This document shows positions 22,838-33,237 of a DNA stretch of 64,000 bases, in pieces. This stretch comes from Hofstenia miamia (lineage: Eukaryota; Xenacoelomorpha; Acoela). The notes under the pieces are model-generated. The model was not told the origin of the DNA. It saw only the letters and a list, made by a program, of their open reading frames with translations, and did not search any database. Where the stretch lies: NCBI GenBank assembly GCA_004352715.1, contig SCFE01000026.1, positions 2,067,793 to 2,131,792 of the forward strand, read 5' to 3'. The stretch's first letter is position 1, and every line of letters begins with the position of its first letter. Position numbers and translations under genes: made by a program.

Positions 22838-24394
22838 GAGACCGGGGCACAATGAATCATAATAATTTTCTACAATGAATCAGTAAAGAGTTTAATGTTA
22901 CACAATCAAAATTTCATAAATTAAAAATAGCTTCAGATAAAAATGGGTAATTGAAATAAAATGAATGAAGAAAATTTCAAAATATTTCCCTCATCAACTT
23001 AACTAACCAAACTTAATATTTTCTAATTGTAGTGATACTTTTAAAACTCATATAAGAACTTGAAAGAACTTGAAGAAACTTTAAAACTAAGATAGATTTG
23101 TTTCACCAAGTGCAGAAAAAATCTTTCTTCGTTGCAGAAAGAAATCCATGACTTATTAACAAGATAACAGAACTGTTGATGTCATCGTAAACACAATCGA
23201 TTTGAATTGAAAAAATTAGGATGTATTGCTCTGGAAAGTTTTGTCATTGTCACGCAGATGAATTTCAGTTCTGTACAAAATATTTTTATTGTTAAAAATT
23301 AGTACCACCACAAGCCGAAATAATCTTTTTTGCACCATAATAAAGCCTTCGAATTTTAGAAGCTGTTGAACTGGAAGAGATGCATACTGAATTTAGTTTT
23401 TAATATTTTTCAACAGGAAGTCATTGACCTCTTAAGTTGTCCCATCTTAACACTATCAGTGTATACTAAGCAAGCATGTTTCCTAGGAATTGGCATGAAG
23501 AAACTGAGGAAACTTCTATTTAACATAAACACATCACTTTTAATAAATTGCTGCATTATTATTTATTTTTCAATAATTAAAACAAACTAAAAATGTATTC
23601 AATGGCCTATAAAATGTTGTCTATATGAGCCATCGTCCCTCGGCACAAGGATCTGAGTCCATGTATAATCTTGTTATATAATTATCTTTAAAATTTAACA
23701 ATTAATACTAAACAATGTTACTCAGATTTTTTGTTGTTTTTTATATATTTTATTTTTAGTTTGTCATATTCATGTTTCAAATAGAATATTGTAATTCTAA
23801 ACATAGCCCTAAAATTTTATGCGCTATAAAGTTCTACCTGAAAAAAATTTTTTATCCCCTTCTTTTAGAAAAGTAATTGATATTGAAGTTTCATAAAAAA
23901 TGTTCATTTATTCACTGATTATCTTGACCAACAAGAAAAGATTTAAAAAATATTATTTTTATTTACTTACTTTCACTTCACTTAACTCGAAACTTTCAGC
24001 AATTGTTTTCTCAAAACGACTCAAAATGCACTTGGAACGTTATAATTATAGGCTTGCAAGACAGTGTGTATTGCACACTGATTGTTACTACCAATGTACA
24101 CACGCATGCTTGCATAAATCTCACACCTGCAGTTTATTTAGACCTACCCGCATCTGCACACCTGCAATGACTATAATTGCAAATTTAATGGAAATTAAGA
24201 ATTTTATTTTTCTCAAGTGTAAATTTTTAACTGTATAATAATCGAGTTTTCTGACTGAATTTAGCCATGATCACACATTCTAGACTCTTTGTGAGATTGC
24301 CAGCAACCCGTGATATAAGTAAAACATGTCTGCAATTGACCTTAACCACATCTTACCTGGGGGGTGGTGATTTGACCATCCTACATATTTTTAG

Positions 24395-24396
<2 letters not shown>
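22641..24396. other. Spacer with (TA)n at 22804-22835, no gene recognised
   Basis: Frames at 23366-23590 and 23900-24238 (plus) have no motif I recognise; the latter is Cys/His-containing near its end (HTDCYYQCTHACLHKSHTC), possibly by chance. A CCGGGGCACAATGAATCA word follows the TA tract, resembling an element end without a partner. Confidence 0.4.

Positions 24397-24397
<1 letters not shown>

Positions 24398-24434
<37 letters not shown>
24398..24434. repeat. (TAA)n tract at the 5' edge of a LINE
   Basis: About a dozen TAA units directly touching the truncated 5' end of the LINE. Together with the (TAA)n at 26998-27044 on its other side it suggests insertion into a TAA microsatellite. Confidence 0.9.
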
Positions 24435-24435
<1 letters not shown>

Positions 24436-25796
24436 CAAAGATCAGTTGTTAATAGACCAGGCAGTAGTGGAGAATTGTAGAAGGAATTCAAACTTAGCAA
24501 TGGCATGGATAGACTACAGGAAGGCATATGACAGCATATCACATAGGTGGGTATTGAGGACGCTAGAGGCCAAGGGAGTTTCACGGAAATGGTTTGAGTT
24601 TCTAGAGAGGGAGATGGGAAAGTGGCAGACTGAGATAGACGGGCACAGGTTGAGGTTTAGGCGAGGCATATTCCAGGGAGACAGATAACCACCACTACTG
24701 TTCGTAGTTAGCATAATCCCTATCACAGAAAAGATAAAGGAGACAGGTGTAGGGTATAAGTTGGAGAAGAATGGTAGAGCAGTGAGTCACCTGTGGTACA
24801 TGGACGACCTGAAGATGTATGCTAGTTCAAGGAGGATGTTGCAGAAGCAAGTGGAGAAATTGGAGAAAGCAAGCAGAAATTCTGGGTTGGAATTTGGATT
24901 GGGAAAGTGTGCGACAGTGACAATGACCAGAGGCAAGTGCATAGATGGAGATGGTTTGAGCACAAGCAGTGGGGATAAGATCAAGGAAGTCAAAGCGGGG
25001 GTACAAGTACTTAGGTGTGATAGAGAAAGATAGAACAGATCATAAGGAAATGAAGACGATGTTAAGAAAAGAATACAAGAGAAGAGTAAGGAAAGTACTA
25101 CAGAAATCAGCATTAAATGGGCAGAATAGTATAAAGGCAATTAATGCATGGGCGATATCAGTGTAGAGATATTCGGCAGTAAGAGTTAGGTGGAACAAGA
25201 ATGACCTGAGGGAATTAGACAGGGAGACAAGGAAGATACTAGCAGCAGAGAGAGCATTCAACCTAAATGGAGATGTAGATGGCTTTACATGGCAAGGCAT
25301 AAGGGAGGAAAAGGGCTGCTAAGTTTGTAGGAAACTGTAGAAGCAGAAGCACTAGGGCTAAAGGAACATGTAGAAGAGCAACCTAGAGGATCCCTACTAG
25401 AGGTCACTAAGGAGTTAAGGAAGATAAGAAATGAGAGTGAAGGAAAAAGGTATACCAGAGTAGGATGGAATCAGAGAGACAAACAAGGTATAGGCAGAAA
25501 GCAATGCATGGAGAATACTGGAGGAACACAGAAAAGTGTGACAGAGAAGAGAGCAACAAGTGGTTAAAGAAGGCAGGACTGAAAAGAGAAACAGAAGCAC
25601 TGATAATGGCAGCACAGGAGCAAGCAATAAGAACAAACTGGGGGCAGAAGCATATAGACAGAAGAGTAGAAGTAAGTGATAAGTGTAGGCTATGTAAGAA
25701 AGAGGCGGAGACAGTAGATCATCTGATAGCAGGGTGTGAGAAGTTGGCACAGAATGAGTATAAGTTCAGGCATGACAAGGTGGGAAGAATGGTACA
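24436..25796 (+). pseudogene. Restriction-endonuclease-type LINE (R4/Dong-like), segment A: RT and zinc region
   Basis: Starts inside the RT domain. MAWIDYRKAYDSISHRWVLR is the RT block with the first catalytic Asp, then FRRGIFQGDR (the usual Gln-Gly-Asp box), then HLWYMDDLKMYA at about 24793-24825, the catalytic Asp-Asp box. Next come FGLGKCATV and, after a frame change, YKYLGVIE. The segment ends with a Cys/His motif region around 25680-25740 (DKCRLCKKEAETVDHLIAGC), typical of this group. The wording around Tyr-Met-Asp-Asp-Leu-Lys is that of R4/NeSL/Dong-like elements. Stops, including one after FQGDR, and at least three frame changes show it is dead. The 5' half is missing. A single N at 25797 joins it to segment B. 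Confidence 0.8.
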
Positions 25797-26995
25797 NAAA
25801 AAATACAGAAGAGAGTAAGGAAGGTACTACAGAACTCATCATTGATTGGGCAGAATAGTATAAAAGCAATTAATATGTGCATGATACCAGTGTTGAGATA
25901 TTCAACAGAAATAGTTAGGTAGAACAAGAATCAATTGAGGGAATTAGACAGGAAGACAAGGAAGATACTAGCAGCAGAGAGAGCATTCAACTTCAATGGA
26001 GATATAGATAGGCTGCACATGGCAAAGGGAAAGTGCTGCTAAGTTTGGAGGAAACTGAAGAAGCAGAAGCACTAGGGCTAAAGGAATATGTTAAAGCACA
26101 ACCATGAGAGTCATTTCTGGAGGTCACTATGGAGTTAAGAAAGATAAGAACTGAGAGTGAAGGAAAGACAGTATACCAGAGTAGGATGGAATTAGAGAGA
26201 CAAACAAGGTATAGGCAGAAGGTAATGCATGAATAATACTGGAGGAACACAGAAAAATGTGACAGAGAACAAAGCAACAAGTGGTTAAAGAAGCAGGACT
26301 AAAAAGTGAAACATAAGCACTGATATTGGCTGCACAGGAGAAGCAATAAAAACAAACTGGGTGAAGAAGCTTACATACAGAAGAGTAGAAGTAAGTGATA
26401 AGTGTAGGCTATGTAGGAAAGAGGAGGAGACAGTAGATTATTTGATAGTAGGTGTGAGAATTTGGTGCAGAATGAGTATAAGTTCAGGCATGATAAGGTA
26501 CGATGGATTGTGACATTGGAGCTTGAGCAAGCAGCATCAGTTAGAAGGAGGAGCACAAGCCACAGGGCGTCATGGAGAATGTTAAGTTTAAGATACTGTG
26601 GGACTTCAACATACAGACAAGCAAGGTGATAGAAGCACGGAGGCCAGACATAGTATTGGTAGACAAAGAGAAAAGATTAGGAACAGTGATAGACATAGCA
26701 GTACCAAAGGACAGAAATGTAGAAAGCAAAGAGAAAGAGAAGATAGACAAATACAGAGAGTTGGCAAAGGAAATAGAAATGCTGTGGAAGTTAAAGAAGG
26801 GTGAAGTAGTCCCAGTAGTATTAGGAGCACTAGGAGCAGTGAGTAAGAAGCATAAGAGATACTTGGAGGAGCAGTAGCACAGAAGGCAGCACTGTTAGGA
26901 ACAGCTAGAGTCCTGAGGAAAGCTCTCAGACTACCTGGGAACTGGTGAGTTCCCCGAGCTGAGAGGAATACCAGCATGAAGCTGTGAGAAGTAAC

Positions 26996-26996
<1 letters not shown>
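25797..26996 (+). pseudogene. Restriction-endonuclease-type LINE, segment B: repeats the zinc region, then the endonuclease
   Basis: From about 25800 to 26500 the sequence repeats the stretch 25067-25796 with perhaps a tenth of bases changed, and then continues. The frame 26572-26877 reads ILWDFNIQTSKVIEARRPDI followed by VLVDKEK, then TVIDIAVPKDRN and a Lys-Glu-Lys-rich helix. The RPD...DIAVP...K order is the PD-(D/E)XK restriction-like endonuclease that cuts target DNA in R2/R4/NeSL-type LINEs. It sits C-terminal to RT and the zinc motif as expected. A short 3' region follows, ending at the (TAA)n tail. Earlier frames carry stops. Confidence 0.8.

Positions 26997-26997
<1 letters not shown>

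Positions 26998-27044
<47 letters not shown>
26998..27044. repeat. (TAA)n tract at the 3' edge of the LINE
   Basis: TAA repeat beginning directly at the element's 3' end; it may be LINE tail, target microsatellite or both. Confidence 0.9.
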
Positions 27045-27074
27045 GCGTTTACTAACATTATGAAATGAAAATAA

Positions 27075-29190
27075 AATAAACTAAAATAAAATTGAAATTA
27101 AACAACACCATGTGAAAAAGTAGAATCTCTAGCTCTGGATGATATTGATTGATTGTAAAGTGCAGTACAAAAAGTAATAAATTGATTTATACGACGAGTG
27201 GTATTAGATTTTGACTTTAATTGTCGACCATGGGATGTCATATTAGGCATAATTGAGTAAAGAGGGTGGCATGTATTTTGTAGAGCCTTTTAAAAATGTT
27301 TTAATGCAATGCTTTCACGACGAGATTTAACTAGAATTAATGATTTTGAAAATGGAAAATTAATTACTTTTTTAGGACGTCTACAAACTGTTTCAATTTC
27401 TTGTTTAGATGGATTGGTAATGACACACATACTTCGCAAGCGAAATCAAACAAGCTTAGAATAAGGCTTTGATAATAGTGCCATAACTCTTTTGGAGATA
27501 GAACATTTTTTAGAACTATCAACCAGTATAATCTTTGCCTCGCACGTCGTACTGTTTCACTGATATGCTTGTTCCATTTTGGTTAGAAGATATTCAAACT
27601 TCCTTCAGTTTATGTTCTTTAACACATTGTAGTAATATCATCTGCAAATTTACAGTAGCTATTTCCTTGGTTCTTATTGGTAAGATCTGATATGTATATT
27701 ATAAACAACAATGGACCCAAAACAGATCCTTGTGGCATGCCCCTTTGAATAACATATAGTTTGCTTTCCACATTGCCAATGCGCACCGAAAATTTTCGAT
27801 TGTATAATTAGCTAATCAGCCAGTTAATCAGTCCAAGAGATAAATCAAGCATCTCCAACTTCTGAATAAGAATTTTATGTGAAATAGTGTCAGGCTTTCG
27901 AAAAATCAATTGATAGTACAATGACCATTTGCACTTCAGAACACTCTAAGTTGGTTGTAATATCAAGCAAATATATCCATACTACTGCCGGTGATCCAGA
28001 CGGCACATAGCCAAACTGATAAGGGTCCACACAGTGGTGTAAGTGGGTCAAACCGGGTCTGGGTCAAATAGGGTCACATTTTTGTGTAGTTGGGTCTGGG
28101 TCTGGGTCTATTAACATAATTTTGAATTTGGTCAAATTGGGTCTGGGTCAAATTAATGCTGTATAATAATTATTGTCAATAAATAATTGTCACACACATG
28201 TATATCTTTCAATTTTGTTCAAGTATAATTGATGTTACCCATATTTACAATAGAAAAATAGATTAGTTTTGCAATGATATTCATGTTTGTTTATTAGATA
28301 TATTAATCAGAAACTTTTTTGTGTGAAACTTGGACATAATTTAAATTTAAATTGGGTCTGTGTCAGCTCGGCTTTTTGTCCAAATGGGTCTGGGTCAGCT
28401 CGGATGTGGGTCCAATTGGGTCTGGGTCAATATCGAGTGACCCACTTACACCTCTGGGTCCACACACTGAAGAAGAATAGGCTTAACATTTCGTTCAATT
28501 ACTTTTTCTAGATATATTGTCGGAACTGAGAGTATGGAAGTTGGTCGTATATCACGGAGTGAATGTCTATCTTTTTAGGAAGAAGAATAATACTTGCTTA
28601 TTGGAATATATCAGAAACAGTTCGACTTATAATACTGCAGTTTATTATGTGACATAAAGGTTCAGTCAAAAAGGATGACGCAGCCTTATAAAGTTTGTTT
28701 GGGATTCCTTCACTGCCTACTAATTTTTTAGAAAATAATTTGTTTAAATAGTTATATGTTTGAAAAGAGAAGTTAACAGATCCCATGTAAAATCATTTTC
28801 GGTGAATTGGTTGTAATTAAACTGAACTTTTGAATCTGTAGTTTTATTGGAAAAGGGATTAGATAGATATAAGTATTTCCACACCAGAATTGGTGTTGAT
28901 CGGATTGACTGTTTCCGAGATGTTGTTTTGTAAAGAAATATAGGCCTTGTCAGTCCAGATGCATATTTAACTTCAAATGATGTTTCTCTGAAAACAAATA
29001 TTTTAGGAAGGTGAAAGGTTTTCATAAATTTTACATAGACATCCACTAAACTTAACAAGGACAAGAATTTTTCATTATATAGAACATTTTTTAGAACTCT
29101 CAAGCAGTATAAACTTTGGCTCGCACCTCGTACAGTTTTATTGAAATGCTTAGTCCATTTTAGGTCAGAAGATATCCAAATTTCCTTCAG
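27075..29190 (-). pseudogene. Inverted LINE with RT domain, interrupted by a hAT MITE
   Basis: Minus-strand order: SKKLVGSEGIPNKLYKAA and a following SIIS segment near 28600-28720; VIVLSIDFRKPDTISHKILI near 27880-27960 (first catalytic Asp block); RGMPQGSVLGPLLFIIYISD near 27690-27750; and CKFADDITT near 27636-27660 (catalytic Asp-Asp). Further downstream is a C-terminal remnant (ILVKSRRESIALKHF) and a 3' part to about 27080. The frame is broken in several places. A 110-bp block at 29080-29190 repeats 27495-27610, which belongs downstream of RT, so a second partial copy is joined at the 5' side. The hAT MITE at 28032-28456 splits the RT. AP-endonuclease-type clade such as CR1/L2 is likely, not proven. 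Confidence 0.75.
28032..28456. mobile_element. hAT MITE rich in GGGTCTGGGTC, nested in a LINE
   Basis: Inverted ends CAGTGGTGTAAGTGGGTCA (left) and, inverted, CAGAGGTGTAAGTGGGTCA (right), 18 of 19 matching. Perfect 8-bp target duplication GGTCCACA at 28024-28031 and 28457-28464. Removing one copy of the duplication with the insert makes the host LINE frame continuous (...CVD-P...), which confirms the boundaries. The 425-bp body has no coding capacity and carries many GGGTCTGGGTC words near both ends. Clear example of a young insertion relative to the LINE. Confidence 0.93.
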
Positions 29191-29330
29191 TTGTAAATAT
29201 TGGAACAAGTTACCACTACAGATAAGAAAAGAACATAATATAAGAACATTTAAGAAACTATTGAAGAAAAATTTGTTAACAAACCAATGTAAATACGGGC
29301 AGTCAAAAATTCCATGGCAAAAAATTTAAG
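29190..29330 (+). pseudogene. LINE ORF2 C-terminus, plus strand
   Basis: The frame reads CKYWNKLPLQIRKEHNIRTF then KKLLKK and a stop near 29327, the 'WN.LP..IR...FKK.LK' ending of AP-endonuclease-type LINE proteins. It abuts, in the opposite orientation, the minus-strand LINE that ends at about 29190, so this is a junction of two LINE pieces. An AT-rich 3' untranslated stretch follows up to the pogo-type MITE. Confidence 0.65.
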
Positions 29331-29430
29331 TTTAACTGTTTTATTTAATGTTTTTAATTTGTAAATTTTGTGTTTTTTTAGTCTTATTTTAAGTATCCTT
29401 AGTTTGTAGATTTGTACTGCATGGATTTTA

Positions 29431-29724
29431 ACAAACCTTGGTTCTCGAACACATCGGTTTTCGACCAAAAAGTTCGAGAATTTTACTGAAAGAAGCCTAC
29501 CCGAACGCTGCGTACTTGCGAGCCGAGAGAACTCGAACGCTAAGGACGTTTATTCCATAGCGCATTTGAAATCAAATTTCATTCCGAGCAGATGTGTTCG
29601 TTCTTATTTACGTAAATCCAACTATTTTCAACTTTGCATTGTGTATTAGCCCCTAATCAGGGGTCCAAAGAAAAATTGTTTCGCCTTCTCGAACGAATTA
29701 TGATCGAAAACCGAGGTTTACCTG
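29431..29724. mobile_element. pogo/Tigger-type MITE
   Basis: Left ACAAACCTTGGTTCTCGAAC, then CATCGGTTTTCGACC. The right end, read inverted, is CAGGTAAACCTCGGTTTTCG, then ATCATAATTCGTTCGAG. Both ends touch TA dinucleotides (29429-29430 and 29725-29726), the Tc1/mariner target. The 'AACCTCGGTTTTCGA' wording is typical of pogo-like ends. 294 bp, non-coding. Inner inverted matches (TTCGAGAA, TTCTCGAAC) support a hairpin-like MITE. The left end is slightly degenerate. Confidence 0.6.
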
Positions 29725-29873
29725 TATATATATATATAATTTTTTTGATAACATGTTCAAACATAATTTGTACAGCTTAAATTGAGCGAAAATAGATGGC
29801 AATAAAACTATAGACATGAAATCAACAGCAAAGTAATTTCTGGGAAATTTATTGGAAAAAATTCAATCTATAA

Positions 29874-30609
29874 CAGAGATGGAAGTAGGACGGATTTTTG
29901 TGAACTGCTCTGCCCCACCCCACGAAATTTGTGCCCTGCCCCCTTTTCCACGTATTGACATCTGCTCCATCATCCCACGTTTTATATTCTCCCGCCCCAA
30001 ATTGGCCGACAGAAAAATTCTGTTCCAAATCTACTTACGATATTTTATTGCCCCATATTTGTTCTATGACAATTTTCATTGCACACACCACACCACCACT
30101 CAAATATTTCGAATCCTTACTTCCTAGAAGATACAGAATCCTTTGTTAAAATGTCATCTCTACTCTTACTATCAATAAAAATCTTATAGAAAGTGATGCC
30201 AATGCATATTAATGACATTATTAATAAAAAAATGAAATTATATTTCAACAATGAAGACAATAGTTTATGTAATACATTTACACAAGGACAATTGCACTCC
30301 TTCCAATATAATTGCAAATCATATTCACTGCAAATAAGATCAAAATGATCTTGCTGATATCATTGAATAAAATCAAATTTCACCAAGAGCTAAAAATGCA
30401 TGGTAATTTATTTTTTCAAAATGCGACTAAATTTTTTTAATTAGGGAACTTTAATGTAAAAATGCTTTTACAATCTCTTCATTTAATTTTTCCTAACTAA
30501 AAAGTGTTTTTGACCCACTTTTGCCCCATGGGTACCCATTTTAGAAAAAATTTGCCCCATACCCGCCCCACCCTGCGCCATGGGTCGACCCACCCCACTT
30601 CCATCTCTT
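29874..30609 (+). mobile_element. hAT-type non-autonomous element, CAGAGATGGAAGT ends
   Basis: Left CAGAGATGGAAGTAGGACGG; right, inverted, AAGAGATGGAAGTGGGGTGGG with one changed terminal base. Target duplication ATCTATAA (29866-29873) and ATCTAGAA (30610-30617), 7 of 8. The GC-rich ends consist of ACCCCACC- and TGCCCCA-type words. The AT-rich middle is shared, inverted, with 22082-22640. Overlapping plus-strand frames of 72-91 codons are compositional artefacts without homology that I recognise. Confidence 0.83.
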
Positions 30610-30617
30610 ATCTAGAA

Positions 30618-31234
30618 TAGTATATGTCAGCAATGAGACAATAATCTTCTTTCTATGAATTTATTTATCGTTTACATTGCAAATTATCTGCATGATATTT
30701 TTAGCTTAGATTTGACAGGTTTGTAATCTTCTATTGTACACTGAAATATCCGTGTGTCCCATGCCAATTTTCCTCGAACTTCAATTTCGTTAGTCTTTTA
30801 TCTTTGGTAAGCTGTAATCTCTAATTTTGGCGTATTTCCATTGATAGGGGACAGTTTTCTTAAAGCCATAATTTATTTCTTTAATTACACAACACACTAT
30901 CATCCATAATACAAATTCCTTTCAATATTTAAGAAAAACATTCGACTGAATTAAATTCTCGAAAACACCTCCATGAGATGTAAACATAAAGGTTAAGAAT
31001 TATAAATTAATTAAACAAATTGGTTTCAAGTACAATTTAATTTGTGGGTGTATTTTTAACTTATCAATAAATCAACATTCTCGGATTAATAAATGCTTTT
31101 AGTAATACGTTTTTAAATTCTTCAGATTTTTATATTAGGAAAATTGATAAAACTTATTTTACAAAATATATTTAACGAAGCAAGGGTAATTTACAGTCTT
31201 GTTCATAAGAAATATTTTTCTGTCGCATCCTATC
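30618..31234. other. Spacer, no gene recognised
   Basis: AT-rich; nothing supported. Confidence 0.5.
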
Positions 31235-31610
31235 CAGATTTGTCAACGAGCTGACATTTCCAAGCTCGGCTAGGCTCGGCTCGTTTAAATTTTGTGTAAG
31301 TTCAGCTCGGCTCGGCTCGCCACATAAAATCTTTGAATGAGGCTCGTTTTAGCTCGGTATTTTTTTAAAAATATTGTGTTCAAAGAATTTTTTACATAGT
31401 TTTTCCTATTATTTAATAAAAATTTCTTAAATATGATTATAGGAAAGGCATACTGACTGCAAAAAATAAGAAAAATCTCCATAATCAAATTTACAAGCAG
31501 AACTATAAACTTGCTTTGCCTAAAATAGGCTCGTTTTGTGCTCGTTGTATATCAGATACTGTGCTCAAGCTCGGCTCGGCTCGGCTCGGCTCGGCTCGGC
31601 TCAGCTCCTA
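31235..31610 (-). mobile_element. hAT MITE with GAGCC-rich ends, copy 2 (one end lost)
   Basis: Starts CAGATTTGTCAACGAGCTGA and holds the family body in inverse orientation to copy 1 (GCTCGGTATTTTTTTAAAAA, TTCCTATTATTTAATAAA). It ends in seven tandem GGCTC units around 31569-31603, after which the expected terminal sequence is missing, so no target duplication can be shown. Either the end was deleted or the tandem run expanded at its expense. Confidence 0.75.
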
Positions 31611-32055
31611 CCCCATCCCAAAGGATTCCTATTATACTTATGAAAGCTTTAGTCTCTATTAAAAATTCATCTTACAATATCAACATCGTGGGAAATAGAA
31701 ATGTGCGATTTTACATCTCATCCCATGGGAATAACATCTACATGGATTACTCTGGTATTTTAACACAAAAATCAAACATCTCACCTTGATTATGCCAAAA
31801 TATAAAACAAAATCACATGCAAAAATACACAATTATTCACTACAATTAGAAAGAAAGGTTTATTCGAAGCACACTTTGTGAAAACGTTGAATTTCTATTC
31901 TTGGAATCACACTTTTCTACAGCATGTTCTTCAGCAAGTTTTGTGTTATTAGTAAACTAGTGCTAAAAAACATCAATCAGCCGAGTCTGGTGGGTCTACA
32001 CATAATGGATAACACATGACTGTGAAAATGTGGAATTGTAGTTTCCACTAGAGGC
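31611..32055. other. Spacer, no gene recognised
   Basis: A plus-strand frame (31538-31789) is partly repeat-derived. No supported feature; the last bases may already belong to the LINE that follows. Confidence 0.4.
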
Positions 32056-32059
32056 GCTC

Positions 32060-32785
32060 TTAAACAAAATCCAAATATGTCAACAACCATAAGAATGAAA
32101 CTGAAGCGATGGCTTGACAGAAATTTGTTTAACAACAGAGATCCACACTTGCTTATGACCTTTGTCGATCTGTTAACTCGTCCATGGCTAGTTACATTCA
32201 AAATCTCGGAGATATTCAAAATGTCGCGGAAAATGGCAGACAGGCTCTTATCCAAAGAATACGATCACGCGATACAACACGGTATAGGGATTACGTTAAT
32301 ATAAATCCGAACGTTTGCCATCATGTTCTTTACACTCGCAATGACATTCCCGAATACGTACGGATAAGCAATACTCGTCTGAGACTGTCATCCCACCGTC
32401 TCCGAGTAGAAACCGGACGGTGGTCTCGAATCGAAAGAGATCAGAGGATATGTTCCTGCAGAACCGGTGTTCAAGACGAAAATCATATCATTTTTTCGTG
32501 TCCCTTCACTGTAAATATAACAGACGCAGTTAGAACAAATGCAGCGGATCTGAACTCAATGTACAACGAAGATGTTATGGATATCAGAACTGTATGTTAT
32601 TCTGTACATAGATCACTAGAACTGTTTACCTAAAGTAGTAGCAAATCAAAACCCAAATAGGATGATTTGTACTGTCTAAATTTAATTAGTCGATTTTTGT
32701 TAACAAATGGACTCAGTATTTGTATTTGTATTACATATTATCTGCCGTTATGAGTCAATAAATTACTTACTTACTTTATGCATAT
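32060..32785 (+). pseudogene. LINE 3' end with CCHC-type C-terminus and ACTT tail
   Basis: The frame 32184-32633 reads through MASYIQNLGDIQNVAENGRQ and LRLSSHRLRVETGRWSRIER to ICSCRTGVQDENHIIFSCPF. This Cys-X-Cys...His...Cys arrangement is the zinc-knuckle-like end of several LINE ORF2 proteins. A stop comes at 32631-32633. The 3' region ends with AATAAATTACTTACTTACTT at about 32757-32776, a simple-repeat tail. The 5' part is truncated; a shifted frame (32077-32304) covers the segment before. The 150-codon open stretch suggests a fairly recent copy. Clade unassigned. Confidence 0.75.
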
Positions 32786-33050
32786 ATTATTGAGCACCGG
32801 TTGGAGAAGAACCCAAATTGAAATTTGCTAGTGTAAGATTTATAACTTTAGGAAGGAATGAATGTAATTCAGATTCAGACTTACTTGTGCTACACTTGGC
32901 CCAAATATGGTAGACTAAGTATTAGTTCATAAAATTCGATAAAAGATCACTGCTAAATGCCATACCTAAGTTACACTTTCACTGCAACACTATTGATTAT
33001 TACTATAATTTATGAATAAATTAGTTTTTTAAATAATTTCTAAAAAAAAT

Positions 33051-33237
33051 CAAAGTAAATGTGGAATCAACATATATAGCAGCACATTTGATTTGATTCA
33101 ATATTTTTTTGTCTCAGCTACATCTTCCCTGAGTAGTAACTTACTTAGCACGAATAGTCAGATGTTGCTTGTGCTTAACTAGATTTTTGGTCTCTCTGGC
33201 CTATAAGCCTTTATATATATATATATATATCATTTTT
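33051..33237. repeat. Left direct repeat flanking the RNase H module
   Basis: About 187 bp, nearly identical to 34045-34237: both run from CAAAGTAAATGTG through CAGCACATTTGATTTGATTC and GTCTCAGCTACATCTTCCCT to a (TA)n tract and CATTTTT. The right copy has a 6-bp ATATAT-type insertion near its start and a few substitutions. The repeats could be terminal direct repeats of an element or the edge of a 994-bp tandem duplication. Confidence 0.92.

Noticed and set aside
24267-24452. Frame ending in a poly-Asn run; also poly-Ile frames at 24381 and 26606
   Set aside because: Products of the (TAA)n tracts.
24787-25140. Minus-strand frames of 86-117 codons opposite the LINE (also 25415, 25993, 26606, 42966)
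   Set aside because: Leu/Ser/Pro-rich shadows of a purine-rich LINE coding strand.
29852-30149. Pro/Cys-rich frames of 72-91 codons
   Set aside because: They read the GC-rich TGCCCCA repeats of a hAT-type element; the sister copy at 22082-22640 is not open in the same frame.
31569-31603. Tandem GGCTC array considered as telomere- or centromere-type satellite
   Set aside because: It is short and lies in the defined subterminal position of a MITE family with target duplications.
33060-33232. Direct repeats read as classical LTRs because they can be framed as TG...CA
   Set aside because: No matching target duplication outside, no primer-binding site or polypurine tract seen inside, and the two frames point toward each other.
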